Below are positions 27,404 through 36,279 of a DNA stretch of 64,000 bases, in pieces. Both the position numbers and the translations under genes were made by a program. This stretch comes from CAZMGV01 sp964621525 [NCBI: uncultured bacterium] (GTDB lineage Bacteria > JAGRBM01): assembly GCA_964621525.1 (NCBI GenBank), contig CAZUMS010000001.1, positions 124,001 through 188,000 on the forward strand. Reading direction: 5' to 3'. Within the stretch, counting starts at the first letter, position 1; each line of letters starts with the position of its first letter. Below the pieces are notes generated by a model. The model made no database searches, was not told the DNA's origin, and was given only the letters and a program-made list of their open reading frames with translations.

Positions 27404-29059
27404 GTGCTCAGGGATATCCTCATCGCCAGTCCGGCCTTCGCTGCCGCCATCGGTCTGCTCTGGACATCAGCTAGATCCCCCGAAGACCGGACCCCGGCGG
27501 TCCTAACCGGCCTTGTCGCGCTGCTGGCGATTACTGCCCTGTGGTCGTTTGCCTTCGACGGCTACCGGTCCGACCTGTGGGTTTATCTTACCGTCTCGGA
27601 ACGCATCGCCGCGGGCGACTGGCTCATCGGCCATGAGCCGTTCAGGCTTGAACCGCCCGGAAGCCCCCATCATTCCCTGCTGTGGATCGCCGCAGGTCTC
27701 TTCCGCCGGTTCACCGGAGTCCCCGCCGTTCTCATGTTCCGGGTTCTCGGCGTGCTCACCATAACGACACTCGCCATCGCCGCCTGGAGGCTGGCCAGCA
27801 AGGTCTTCGAGGACCGCCGGAGCCGGTGGCTCGCGACAGCCCTCTTTCTCGGATCCCTATCCGAACTGTGGGCCACGATCGAACTGAACCGGAATGTCGC
27901 TCTGGTATTCGTGCTGCTTGCGTTATCTGAAGTGTTCAGCACCAGTGAGAAACGGTTCGTGAGGCTTGCGGCATGGATCGCCCTAGCCTTCTGGGTTCAT
28001 TTCTTCGGCGGTCTGCTCACACTCGCCGCCGGTTCGGCGGCGCTTGCTGTCCCTGCCCAGCGAAAACCAGCACTCGGCGCCCTCGCGGCGGGGCTCACGT
28101 TCGCCTCACCTGCAATCCTCTACCATCTCTCGCTCGCGGGAAATCCTGTCAACCCCGACTACCTGTGGGGGCCGGGGCAATACAGATGGTCCGGTCTCAG
28201 GTGGCTGAACCCGCTCCAGCTTTTGCGTGAAATCCCGCCGGGACTTCTGGCCCTCGGTGCAGCGGGCCTCATCATGAGTGGCCCCCGAATGCTCTTGCCA
28301 GAAACCGTGAGGCGCTATCTCCTGCTGGCAACGGCTGCGGTCAGTATCGTGCTACTCACCCCGCTCTATCACCTCTGGTGTGAATACCTCGGAGGCTGGC
28401 TCGCTCTGCGTCTTGTTCCGATGCTTCTTCTCTGGATTCCGGCAGCGAATCTGCTTGCGTGGACGTTCTCAACCGAACGCCTGTTTCCGAAGGTCGCGGC
28501 AGTACTGCTGACGGCCTCTGTCTTCTGGCAGGGAGCGGCGCGAGTCGTCCGGGACGGCTCTCACGGTGCGCTCCACTACCGGTTCACCGCAGAGGCCCAA
28601 TCGGAAGCAGCCGCCTTGAAGGACGTCCTCTCCGGCGGCTTGTTCCTCGCTCCGGACGACCTTGCCTACGGTATCACCGGGAAATCACTCGCAAGGCCGT
28701 TCACCGTGACCCCCGGGCGTGCATCGCCCTACCATCCGTTCAGGGAGAGATCGGCCGATGCGCTCGCGGCGCTTCGGACAAATTCCGAGTCCTGCTGGCG
28801 CGCATTTCTCGCCAGATACCCCGAAGTCACCTATCTCGTGACCCCGGCCGCCGGGGGACAGTATGAAAACCTGATCTGGAAAGATTCCGTCCCCCGCATC
28901 CGGCCGTCCACTGTCCGGCAGACACTTGCATGGGCCGGCCTCGTGGAAACCGTCCACCTGGGCAATCATTATGTGGTGGACCGCTTCAAGGATCCGGAAA
29001 GGCTAACTCCGACAGGGACTTTTCCCGATACCTGCACCATAACAGAGGAAACGAGATAA
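27404..29059 (+). CDS. Polytopic membrane protein, GT-C-like
   Basis: A 551-residue protein with about 10-11 hydrophobic segments over residues 5-390 and a soluble C-terminal region of ~160 residues. After TM2 the loop FDGYRSDLWVYLTVSERIAAGDW followed by LLWIAAGLFRRFTGVPAVLMFRVLG resembles the first periplasmic loop of GT-C glycosyltransferases (GT39/GT83/DUF2029-like), where an Asp is catalytic. The family is not certain. A GTG start is used. The SpecificRecomb gene begins 6 nt after its stop, so they are cotranscribed and may act together in the envelope. Confidence 0.6.
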   Translation: MLRDILIASPAFAAAIGLLWTSARSPEDRTPAVLTGLVALLAITALWSFAFDGYRSDLWVYLTVSERIAAGDWLIGHEPFRLEPPGSPHHSLLWIAAGLFRRFTGVPAVLMFRVLGVLTITTLAIAAWRLASKVFEDRRSRWLATALFLGSLSELWATIELNRNVALVFVLLALSEVFSTSEKRFVRLAAWIALAFWVHFFGGLLTLAAGSAALAVPAQRKPALGALAAGLTFASPAILYHLSLAGNPVNPDYLWGPGQYRWSGLRWLNPLQLLREIPPGLLALGAAGLIMSGPRMLLPETVRRYLLLATAAVSIVLLTPLYHLWCEYLGGWLALRLVPMLLLWIPAANLLAWTFSTERLFPKVAAVLLTASVFWQGAARVVRDGSHGALHYRFTAEAQSEAAALKDVLSGGLFLAPDDLAYGITGKSLARPFTVTPGRASPYHPFRERSADALAALRTNSESCWRAFLARYPEVTYLVTPAAGGQYENLIWKDSVPRIRPSTVRQTLAWAGLVETVHLGNHYVVDRFKDPERLTPTGTFPDTCTITEETR

Positions 29060-29065
29060 CCCCGG

Positions 29066-31075
29066 TTGAATCCGCTGCCGCCCATTGCCGATGTCCTCGA
29101 CCGCCTGAACTTTCAGGCGCCCTTCAGCCTGACGGCCGAGATGGAAGGACTCTTTTCGCGGCTCGAAAAGGCCCGAAACCTTTCAGAAAGGCTGGACTGG
29201 TTCGAAGCGGCTGCGGTCTGGCTCCGGCGGCCGGGGGAGACAGCGCTTCCCGTTGATGCCAGCGTTCCATCCACATCCCCGGCGGCCCGGCTCTGGCTCC
29301 TTTCCGGGATTCTCCACCGGTCGCCAGATCATCTTCAGCTTGTCACGCGTTCACTGGACGAGGTCCTCAAGACTGGCTCCTGCCTCAACTTGTTCTGCGA
29401 GACCGGGCTCCCGTACGGGCAGCGGTTTTCGACCGAGCTTGTCCGGCGCCTCTCCGCCAGTTTTCTTCCCAACCCTCCCGCTGAACAGGATCTTGCAGAA
29501 CGGCTCTCCCGCATTTTTTCCGGGCCGGAATCGGTCCGGTGGCTTGAGGATCTCCCGCTCGAACTTTTAAATGGCTTTGCCCGGACCCTGATATCCGGAA
29601 TCAGTGCACCCGCACGGGAACATCTCCATTCCGCGATGACCGACGCCATCCTGATTCTGGCCGCAAGATGCAGCTCGCTCGGCCTCGCGCGTGAGTTCCG
29701 TGACCAGCCAGGCTGGCCGGGTGCGGCCATGTCACCGTTCCTGAGGCTTCAGGCCGCGGCTGCCGGTCCCAGTGAAGATCTGCCCGTGCTGGTCGCAGAG
29801 TGCCGGAACGCTCTCACGTCCCTGAACGCCAGCCTGGACAAATCGGGAGTGAGCGTAGACCTGGTATTCCGGATCGAACTCGCGGGCGATCAGCTCGGCC
29901 GGATCGAGACCCTCGCCCTGCTGCTCAAGAACGAAAGCGGCGTTGATACTGTGGTCGAGTTCTTCACTGCGCTGGCGCGAGCTGCAGCCGATGACCGCAG
30001 CGTCCTCGGCCTGTTCCGCCGGAACCTGCACCAGCTATCCCGCAAGATCGTCCGGAGTGCCGGACATACCGGAGAGCACTACATAACCTCCACGCGAAAC
30101 GAATACTTCGTCATGTGGAAGTCAGCGGCCGGCGGCGGGTTGCTCACCACCGTGACAACCGCCATCAAGTATATCCTTACGTCTTTCTCGAACCCGCTTT
30201 TCATTGAAGGCCTACTGACCTCGCTGAACTATGCCACGAGCTTTCTGGCCCTCCAGTTCACAGGGATGACCCTGGCGACCAAGCAGACATCCGTCACCGC
30301 AGCCGCCCTTGCCGGGGCCATCAGCGAGCGGAGCGGGGAATACAGCCTGCGCCCTCTTGCACGGATGATCGCCAACATTGTCCGGTCCCAGATTGCAGCG
30401 GCAGCGAGCAATATCATCTTCGTGGCCCTCGGGGCTTATGCCTTCAATCTGGCGGTCCTCCTTGCCACGGGAGTGCCGTTCCTCTCGCCGGAGAAGGCCC
30501 TTTATGTGCTCAAGTCGTTTGATCCCCTGGAGACCGGGACGGTCTTTTACGCAGCCTTCACCGGCGTAATCCTGTGGGCGTCGAGCATCGCAGGCGGCTG
30601 GTTCGAGAACTGGATGATATTCCGCCGAATGCCCGAGGCTTTGGCCCTGAGCCCCCGCCTCCGGAAGGTGTTTGGCACCTCCGGGGCTCAAAAATTCGCC
30701 GGGTTTCTAGACCGCAATGCCTCCGGCATCGCTGGCAATGTCTCCCTCGGATTTATGCTCGGAATGATCCCCGTGCTGGGGAGATTTTTCGGACTCCCGC
30801 TGGAAATCCGTCACGTGACGCTCTCTTCGGGAGCCATCGTGTTTGCCGCCGCCGCCCTGCCCTGGACCTGGACGCCGGAACTGCTGTGGGCAGCTATGGG
30901 AGTAGCAGCCATTGGCCTTATGAACTTCGCCGTCAGCTTCTCGCTGGCACTATTCGTTGCCTTGCGGGCGACCGGCGTTGTACGGCACGAATTCCGGAGT
31001 GTCCTGCGGGCAGTCGGAGATGAGTGGCGGACCGATCCACGCAGCTTCCTGTTGCCGCCAGAGCGGCAGACCTGA
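29066..31075 (+). CDS. SpecificRecomb-family (Gcr-like) membrane protein
   Basis: A 669-residue protein of the family annotated as 'site-specific recombinase' (PF10136). The N-terminal ~330 residues are soluble and helical. The diagnostic block (GEHYITSTRNEYFVMWKSAAGGG) is followed by six or so transmembrane segments, with NPLFIEGLLTSLNYATSFL, a GWFENWMIFRRMPEAL loop and a NVSLGFMLGMIPVLGRFFGLPLEIRHVTLSSG motif. No tyrosine- or serine-recombinase catalytic motif is present, so the family name is probably misleading; it looks like an envelope protein. A TTG start is inferred. Confidence 0.75.
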   Translation: MNPLPPIADVLDRLNFQAPFSLTAEMEGLFSRLEKARNLSERLDWFEAAAVWLRRPGETALPVDASVPSTSPAARLWLLSGILHRSPDHLQLVTRSLDEVLKTGSCLNLFCETGLPYGQRFSTELVRRLSASFLPNPPAEQDLAERLSRIFSGPESVRWLEDLPLELLNGFARTLISGISAPAREHLHSAMTDAILILAARCSSLGLAREFRDQPGWPGAAMSPFLRLQAAAAGPSEDLPVLVAECRNALTSLNASLDKSGVSVDLVFRIELAGDQLGRIETLALLLKNESGVDTVVEFFTALARAAADDRSVLGLFRRNLHQLSRKIVRSAGHTGEHYITSTRNEYFVMWKSAAGGGLLTTVTTAIKYILTSFSNPLFIEGLLTSLNYATSFLALQFTGMTLATKQTSVTAAALAGAISERSGEYSLRPLARMIANIVRSQIAAAASNIIFVALGAYAFNLAVLLATGVPFLSPEKALYVLKSFDPLETGTVFYAAFTGVILWASSIAGGWFENWMIFRRMPEALALSPRLRKVFGTSGAQKFAGFLDRNASGIAGNVSLGFMLGMIPVLGRFFGLPLEIRHVTLSSGAIVFAAAALPWTWTPELLWAAMGVAAIGLMNFAVSFSLALFVALRATGVVRHEFRSVLRAVGDEWRTDPRSFLLPPERQT

Positions 31076-31104
31076 TTCAAAAGCCTTAACTGAAGGGGAT
31101 AAAG

Positions 31105-31180
31105 TGGAGGCGGCTATCGGATTCGAACCGATGGATGACGGTTTTGCAAACCGTTCCCTTAACCACTTGGGTAAGCCGCC
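31105..31180 (-). tRNA. tRNA-Cys (GCA)
   Basis: A complete cloverleaf reads on the minus strand. The acceptor stem is GGCGGCT/AGCCGCC and the anticodon stem ACGGT/ACCGT encloses the loop TTGCAAA with anticodon GCA. The T arm holds GGTTCGAATCC. A discriminator U, an identity element of tRNA-Cys, precedes an encoded CCA. Confidence 0.95.
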
Positions 31181-31295
31181 CCGGAGCGGACACGCTTCTT
31201 AGCGGCTGTCACCCGCTCCTGACAAGTCCATTTTCCGGATGTTTTCGGGATAAGAAGGCGTCACCCGGACGGGAACCGGGGTTTCGCGGCGCAAT

Positions 31296-31397
31296 TTGAG
31301 GGCTCGGGGAGCGCAAACACTGGCAGACACGCTGTTGGACTTGGGCGTTTGGTTAATCTGCTTTTTCAGTCAGTGTTAACGCTCCCCGAACCCTCAA
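31296..31397. repeat. 27-bp imperfect inverted repeat spanning a gene 3' end
   Basis: The arms 31296-31322 and 31371-31397 match at 24 of 27 positions, and two of the three differences become G-U pairs in RNA. The 48-nt centre contains the end of the lipoprotein gene, and the right arm encodes that protein's last residues. No T-tract follows on either strand. It could be a long 3' hairpin protecting or ending the message, or a small MITE-like element; no clear target duplication was seen. Confidence 0.7.
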
Positions 31398-32178
31398 TCG
31401 CCTCCACGATATCATTCTCAAGCGTCGAACAGTCACCGGTCCCGTTTTCCAGAACCAGCAGATCGTCCGACACCGTCAGATCTCCTTCATCGACACAATC
31501 CGTCACCGGCAGCCCGGCCAGCCAGGCGTCGCCATCCAGAATAAAATCAATGACCCCAGCCTTGGGCTGGGACAGGGGTCCATACACGCGGACTCCGAAT
31601 TCCCGCGTCACGGGCAGTTCGAATGCAATTCCGTCTTCCGGGTCACCGTAAATGCCCTCGACCCAGATCGAGCGGCCGATGAGCGGCGAGCCGTCTTCCA
31701 CGGGGCTGACCGCCGCGTCCCCCTGCTCGAACACGAGTTCCATCCACTGGTAGTTGGACAGCGGAACCGGCAAATTGCCGAGCGACGGCGTGAACTGGCC
31801 GGTCAGGAGATCGATCTGGAACGGTCCGTTGATGCGGACAAACCCGTTCAGGCAGGTGTAGTAGCGGTTCTCGAACACTTCCTGGAACTCACCGCAGCTG
31901 TCAGTTTCGGCGAGCCGGAAAGCAATCCGGTCAACCGAGGCCAGCGCCGCCGTGATGCGGAATTCGGTACCTTGCGCATCGTGGATCAGCGGAGATTCAC
32001 CGTCACTCTCAGTCGAAACCATCAGCGCATCGATGTCTGCAAAGACGCCCTTGCCGTCCAGGATGAGGATATCGCTCGGCGAGATGCCGTTACCCGTCCA
32101 CGTACCTTCTTTTCCGCATGCGGCAGAGCCAAGCGCGACGCAAGCAGCCAGCAGCAGATGATGAATGCGAATCTTCAT
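31366..32178 (-). CDS. Putative lipoprotein coupled to a TIGR02147 regulator
   Basis: A 270-residue exported protein with a lipoprotein signal (MKIRIHHLLLAACVALGSAAC, lipobox SAAC). The mature part is acidic and beta-rich, with two Cys pairs (SCGEFQEVFENRYYTC and DCVDEG...GDC) that could form disulfides. No family was recognised. The upstream regulator stops inside this gene's leader: a GTG at 32184 overlaps that stop as GTGA, and the ATG at 32178 lies two codons later. AGGAG is about ten bases before the ATG, which is preferred. The C-terminus is encoded within the inverted repeat at 31296-31397. Confidence 0.75.
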   Translation of the reverse strand: MKIRIHHLLLAACVALGSAACGKEGTWTGNGISPSDILILDGKGVFADIDALMVSTESDGESPLIHDAQGTEFRITAALASVDRIAFRLAETDSCGEFQEVFENRYYTCLNGFVRINGPFQIDLLTGQFTPSLGNLPVPLSNYQWMELVFEQGDAAVSPVEDGSPLIGRSIWVEGIYGDPEDGIAFELPVTREFGVRVYGPLSQPKAGVIDFILDGDAWLAGLPVTDCVDEGDLTVSDDLLVLENGTGDCSTLENDIVEAIEGSGSVNTD

Positions 32179-32180
32179 GG

Positions 32181-33038
32181 TCACGCGGCTCCTGTCACGG
32201 GGAAAAGCTGGATTCCCATCACATACACTTCGCGGTTGTCGCCGGTCCGGGGGGCATCTTCAAGCTTGTTGAGCAGGTTTTTCCCGAATTCCTCAATCTC
32301 CCGGCAGACGTAATCATACTGGTCGCGTGTCAGGGTGACCGTGAGGGAAGTCAGGTTCCGCTCATCTCGGCCCAGCCGGTCCAGCGTCTCACCGGCCTGC
32401 TTCAGCATCTCGCGGTGGTAGTTCCGGGCGGCCAGGAGCTGCACGGCAGACTCGGCCGAAAGTTTTACCGAATCGAGTTCGAGACGGCCGTCCTCGTTCT
32501 TCTTCGCGAGCCCGAGTTCCAGCATCCGGTCCAGGACCTTTTGCGCCTCGGCCTTCGTAATCCGGGGCCTCAGCCGCCGGGCAATCCAGTCCGGATCCTC
32601 CCGGAAGTCGGGCAGCAGGAACATCTCGCGGATCGGCACGCCGTACCAGTTCGAATAAATGTCGTACTGGTTGCGCTTCAGCCGGGAGACGGAGGACGTG
32701 TCCTTCGTGCCACGGCGAAGCTGCTGGTAGTAGCGGTTCCGGTCATCGTCGTTGGTCGCCTGCGTGAGCCGCACGAGGGCTTCGAACTGGTCGCGCTCCT
32801 TGCCATCCAGGCCGAGCGCCTTGGCGAACCGGCCGATCGAATCCTGAGAGAGGTTGCGCTTTCCGTCGATGACGAGCTTGAGGAAACTGGACGTGGCGAA
32901 ACCAGCCCGGCGCGCGAACTGCCGGTGAGAGAACCCGGGCTGGGCCTCTTTTAAATAGTCGACCATCACCTTGAGGTAGTCCCGGTAATCATCGAAGGCC
33001 GCTGGCATCGGCCGGTCTGGTGTTTTCTGTTTCGTCAC
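32181..33038 (-). CDS. TIGR02147-family (DUF4423) regulator
   Basis: A 285-residue protein with the TIGR02147 pattern common in Fibrobacter, Bdellovibrio and myxobacteria. An N-terminal helix-turn-helix-like part reads FDDYRDYLKVMVDYLKE then FSHRQFARRAGFATSSFLKLVIDGKRNLS (about residues 36-66). The DUF4423 domain follows with ITKAEAQKVLDRMLELGLAKKNEDGRL, a winged-helix-like segment (LRPRITKAEAQ onward). It is probably a transcription regulator of the coupled lipoprotein gene. The GTG at 33038 has no close Shine-Dalgarno; an ATG at 33008 is an alternative. Repeats of GAGAAC lie upstream. Confidence 0.82.
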   Translation of the reverse strand: MTKQKTPDRPMPAAFDDYRDYLKVMVDYLKEAQPGFSHRQFARRAGFATSSFLKLVIDGKRNLSQDSIGRFAKALGLDGKERDQFEALVRLTQATNDDDRNRYYQQLRRGTKDTSSVSRLKRNQYDIYSNWYGVPIREMFLLPDFREDPDWIARRLRPRITKAEAQKVLDRMLELGLAKKNEDGRLELDSVKLSAESAVQLLAARNYHREMLKQAGETLDRLGRDERNLTSLTVTLTRDQYDYVCREIEEFGKNLLNKLEDAPRTGDNREVYVMGIQLFPVTGAA

Positions 33039-33052
33039 GTATGGGAAAGCAT

Positions 33053-33135
33053 GTTCTCAAAAAAGTCCTTTGATGTAAAGCAGTTAAGGTTACTTTTCGT
33101 TTTCTATTAGAGAACACTTTAATCGTCTAGAGAAC
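33053..33135. promoter_or_regulatory. Repeated GAGAAC sites upstream of the TIGR02147 gene
   Basis: TAGAGAAC occurs at 33108-33115 and again exactly 20 bp away at 33128-33135, two helical turns on the same face. An inverted GTTCTC lies at 33053-33058. The A/T-rich segment between is the likely promoter. The arrangement suits autoregulation, but binding is not demonstrated. Confidence 0.45.
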
Positions 33136-33190
33136 GCCCGACAGATCGACTAACCCACCGAAAAGACTGCCCTTTCTCCGGCCTAAAAGA

Positions 33191-33223
33191 CGAGGAGCCA
33201 GATCACAGAGATCTGGCTCCTCG
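33191..33223 (-). terminator. Terminator of the acyl-CoA dehydrogenase gene
   Basis: A perfect 14-bp stem, CGAGGAGCCAGATC (33191-33204) with GATCTGGCTCCTCG (33210-33223), loop of 5. On the minus strand it is followed by TCTTTT. It sits 32 nt past the stop of the dehydrogenase gene. Confidence 0.85.
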
Positions 33224-33255
33224 CAAAATACCTGAAAACGGAGGTGGTTTACCGC

Positions 33256-34404
33256 TCAGAGCCCCATCTGCTTGGCGATGATTACCTTCATGATCTCGTT
33301 CGAGCCGGCGAAGATCCTCTGGACACGGGAGTCCTGATACATCTTCGCAATCGGGTATTCGAGCATGTAGCCGTAACCGCCGTGCATCTGGACAGCATCG
33401 TCCACGATCTGGCAGAGGGTGTCCGTCACCCACATCTTCGCCATGGACACTTCCTTGACGATGTTCTTGCCCGCCATGTGATCCACGATCAGCTTGTCCA
33501 CGAACGTCCGGCCGATTTCCACCTTGGTGGCCATCTCTGCCAGCTTGAACTGGGTGTTCTGGAACTTGGACAGGGGCTTGCCGAACACCTGCCGCTCCTG
33601 CGTGTATTTGAGCGCTTCGCGCAGCGCCGCCTCGCAGCCCGCCTGCGCACCGACCGCGCAGATGAGCCGCTCCTGCTGAAGTTCCTTCATGAGGATATAG
33701 AAGCCGCCGCCCTCGCTTCCGAGCAGGTTCGATACCGGCACCCGGCAGTCCTCGAACGACATTTCGGAGGTGTCCTGCGCGTGGAGGCCCACCTTGTCGA
33801 GATTCCGGCCGCGCTTGAAACCAGGGGTGTTCGCCTCAACCAGGATCAGCGACACGCCCGCATGCGGGGGATTCGCCTTCGTATTGGTCTTGCAAGCGAC
33901 GACGATCAGGTCGCAGTGCTGGCCGCTCGAAATGAACGTCTTCTGGCCATTGATGATGTAGTGGTCGCCGTCCTTCACGGCCGTCGTCTGGATCGCCGCG
34001 AGGTCGGAACCCGTATTCGGCTCCGTCATGGCGACCGCAAGCACGACGTCGCCCGAAGCGCAACCCGGCAGGTATTTCTTCTTCTGCTCCGGCGAACCGA
34101 AGATCGCGAGATAGGGAGCCACGATGTCGTTATGGAGCGAGAGCGAGAGCCCCGTCACCCGCTGACGGGCAGATTCTTCTACCATCACCACGGAGTACAG
34201 GAAATCGGCTCCGACGCCGCCGTATTCCTCGGGCAGGAACGGGCAGAGGAAACCCTGCTCGCCCGCGCTGTTCCAGATCCGGCGGGGGACAATGCCGTCC
34301 TTCTCCCATTTGTCGTGATACGGGACCACTTCCTTTTCGAGCCACTTGCGGAACGACTCGCGAAGGAGTTCGTGTTCTTCCTTGAACTGGACCAGACGCG
34401 ACAT
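33256..34404 (-). CDS. Acyl-CoA dehydrogenase, long-chain (LCAD) type
   Basis: A 382-residue FAD enzyme that introduces the alpha-beta double bond in acyl-CoAs at the first step of beta-oxidation. AMTEPNTGSDLAAIQT and YIINGQKTFIS form the FAD/substrate signatures, and LHGGYGYMLEYPIAKMYQDSRVQRI the C-terminal one. The usual catalytic Glu of MCAD (YEGT) is Ala here (FAGSNEIMK). The alternative Glu of LCAD and isovaleryl-CoA dehydrogenase is present in the helix after ELQQERL (Glu258 in GCEAA). The overall sequence tracks mammalian LCAD closely. It is monocistronic with its own terminator. Confidence 0.93.
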   Translation of the reverse strand: MSRLVQFKEEHELLRESFRKWLEKEVVPYHDKWEKDGIVPRRIWNSAGEQGFLCPFLPEEYGGVGADFLYSVVMVEESARQRVTGLSLSLHNDIVAPYLAIFGSPEQKKKYLPGCASGDVVLAVAMTEPNTGSDLAAIQTTAVKDGDHYIINGQKTFISSGQHCDLIVVACKTNTKANPPHAGVSLILVEANTPGFKRGRNLDKVGLHAQDTSEMSFEDCRVPVSNLLGSEGGGFYILMKELQQERLICAVGAQAGCEAALREALKYTQERQVFGKPLSKFQNTQFKLAEMATKVEIGRTFVDKLIVDHMAGKNIVKEVSMAKMWVTDTLCQIVDDAVQMHGGYGYMLEYPIAKMYQDSRVQRIFAGSNEIMKVIIAKQMGL

Positions 34405-34530
34405 GGGGGAAACCTCCAGGATTGATTAAGGGCCGCACCGGCGGCCGGGGTCAGGAGATAAGCCGCGTTGACTCGCGAGTCAATGAGTTGTCCCAGAGAA
34501 GGCATGAAGATGGCCCAGCCCCGGCTTTCC

Positions 34531-36279
34531 TTACAGCGGCAGCCGGATCCAGCCTAAGGGTTTGGTCCTAAACCGCTCGATCCGGCTCACGAAGACATGC
34601 CCGGATGGGATCGGTTCGAGCTCAGGCTCAAGCGGCCACTGGAGCCGCCTGAAGGCGATTTCCCTCCGGCGCCACCGGATCCCCAGTTCGCACCCCCGGT
34701 CGACCAGAGGACGGAATGTATCGGGGAGTCTTTCCTTCAGACGCTCCAGATCCGCCTGCGCTTCGGCGGCGAATCTCAAGGACCCCTCGCAGGCGAAAAA
34801 TCCTGCACCGGTCCAGTACGGTTCGGCAGCATCTGTCGGCACAAGAGCCGGGTCCACCCCACGCCGTTTCACCCCGGTTTTCCTTTCATAATCCGGAGCA
34901 CCATCCGGATTGCCAGGACCAGATTCGGCACCAAACCCCCAGACCGGCAGATGAAGCACCGTGTCGATAGAGAAGAAGAATGCAGCTTCGTCTTTCAGCT
35001 CCGGCGGAATCGCCTTCAGCGAGGCCAGCAGTTTCTCGGGCGTCTCGTAGGTAAGCGGATCGAACGCCTCCGAGAGCAGGCGACCCGTGAGCGTGCTGAG
35101 GGGCATTGTCCGCGTAAAGCCGAGCTTCGCCCGGTCGGTCTGTCCGAAGGTGAGCAGTATTCCGGCGACGATCAGGACGGCTACCGTCCAGCGAAAGCCG
35201 CGTGCGATCCAGCGGCGAATATCCGTATCAACCGCACTGCTAGCTCCTGCGGCGCCAAGCAACACCGCAAAGGCGGGCCAGAAGATCGCAAAATGACGGA
35301 GCCGGAGAAGTTCCGGACCTGGAAGTCCCGGCACGTGCCGTCCCGTCGCGTGGAGCCACAGGGGCCCCGTGACTGCCAGTATGAGCGCCAGCGTGACAAC
35401 CGGGTCACGCTGGTTCTCACGCACGGCCCAAACAGCCGCGAAGAGCAGCACCAGCCCGAAGAACGGTCCGGTGCCCCAGAGCCCTCTCAGCGAAAAGAAA
35501 TCCGGCAGATCCTGCGCCGCGAAATACCACAGCCGGAGCGGATAAGCGTGCAGGTTCACGAGGTCCATGTTCGCTGCCGGGCGATGCTGCCACCACAAGA
35601 GCCCGAGAAAAACGGCGCTACCCAGCGCCGCTCCCCCTACAAGTCCCGGTAAAAGCCGCCGCCGCTCCGCTGATGGCAGACGGAAGTGGGCATAGCCCGC
35701 CGCCGCAACGACGGCGGGTCCGATGGGCAGCGCGAGCACCGGAAGCAGTGTGGCGGCGAGGCCGAACCGGAACGCTTCGGCAAAGGTCAGATCCGGAACC
35801 CGGGCAAAAAACCGTTTCGAAAGCCAGAGGAGGAGCCCGAACGGGAGCAGAACGGCCGAGTAACCGCCGTAGGGGTAGAGGTAGACCTCCGTGGCATAGG
35901 CCGATCCGAACGCCGCAAGCGCCGTCACCCTGAGGGCCGTACGCCGGTCGTCAAACGATCCGGCCAGTGCCACAAGACCCAGCAGATTCCAGGGAAGTGC
36001 CGCCAGCCTGAAGGCGAACCAGTTTTCGCCGAAGACTGCCAGAAACGGCGTCATAAACAGATACTGGAGAACAGCCCCCATCTCTCCCCAGTGCTGCGGG
36101 AGCCGGAGGAGACCCTCGATAGAGAATCCGTTCCAGAGCCGGTGGACCTGATAGGGGAGCTGCAGCCCTTCTACGGCGAAGAGCGGAAGTTCCACCGAAC
36201 TCGCGGAGATCAAACCATAGGCAAGATAGAGCCCGTAGATGCTCAACTGCCCCGCCCTCACCCAACGGCCGCCGCTCAC
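34531..36279 (-). CDS. Large polytopic membrane protein with soluble C-terminus
   Basis: A 582-residue protein with about ten hydrophobic segments between residues 8 and 375 and a soluble C-terminal domain of ~190 residues. The first loop (VHRLWNGFSIEGLLRLPQHWGEMGAVLQYLFMTPFL) and overall plan suggest a GT-C type glycosyltransferase or flippase-like protein, but no family is certain. The GTG at 36279 overlaps the UbiA stop as GTGA and has GGAGAG upstream; a GTG 11 codons earlier lacks one. Tight coupling to a UbiA prenyltransferase suggests that both act on a polyprenyl-linked substrate at the inner membrane. Confidence 0.6.
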   Translation of the reverse strand: MSGGRWVRAGQLSIYGLYLAYGLISASSVELPLFAVEGLQLPYQVHRLWNGFSIEGLLRLPQHWGEMGAVLQYLFMTPFLAVFGENWFAFRLAALPWNLLGLVALAGSFDDRRTALRVTALAAFGSAYATEVYLYPYGGYSAVLLPFGLLLWLSKRFFARVPDLTFAEAFRFGLAATLLPVLALPIGPAVVAAAGYAHFRLPSAERRRLLPGLVGGAALGSAVFLGLLWWQHRPAANMDLVNLHAYPLRLWYFAAQDLPDFFSLRGLWGTGPFFGLVLLFAAVWAVRENQRDPVVTLALILAVTGPLWLHATGRHVPGLPGPELLRLRHFAIFWPAFAVLLGAAGASSAVDTDIRRWIARGFRWTVAVLIVAGILLTFGQTDRAKLGFTRTMPLSTLTGRLLSEAFDPLTYETPEKLLASLKAIPPELKDEAAFFFSIDTVLHLPVWGFGAESGPGNPDGAPDYERKTGVKRRGVDPALVPTDAAEPYWTGAGFFACEGSLRFAAEAQADLERLKERLPDTFRPLVDRGCELGIRWRRREIAFRRLQWPLEPELEPIPSGHVFVSRIERFRTKPLGWIRLPL

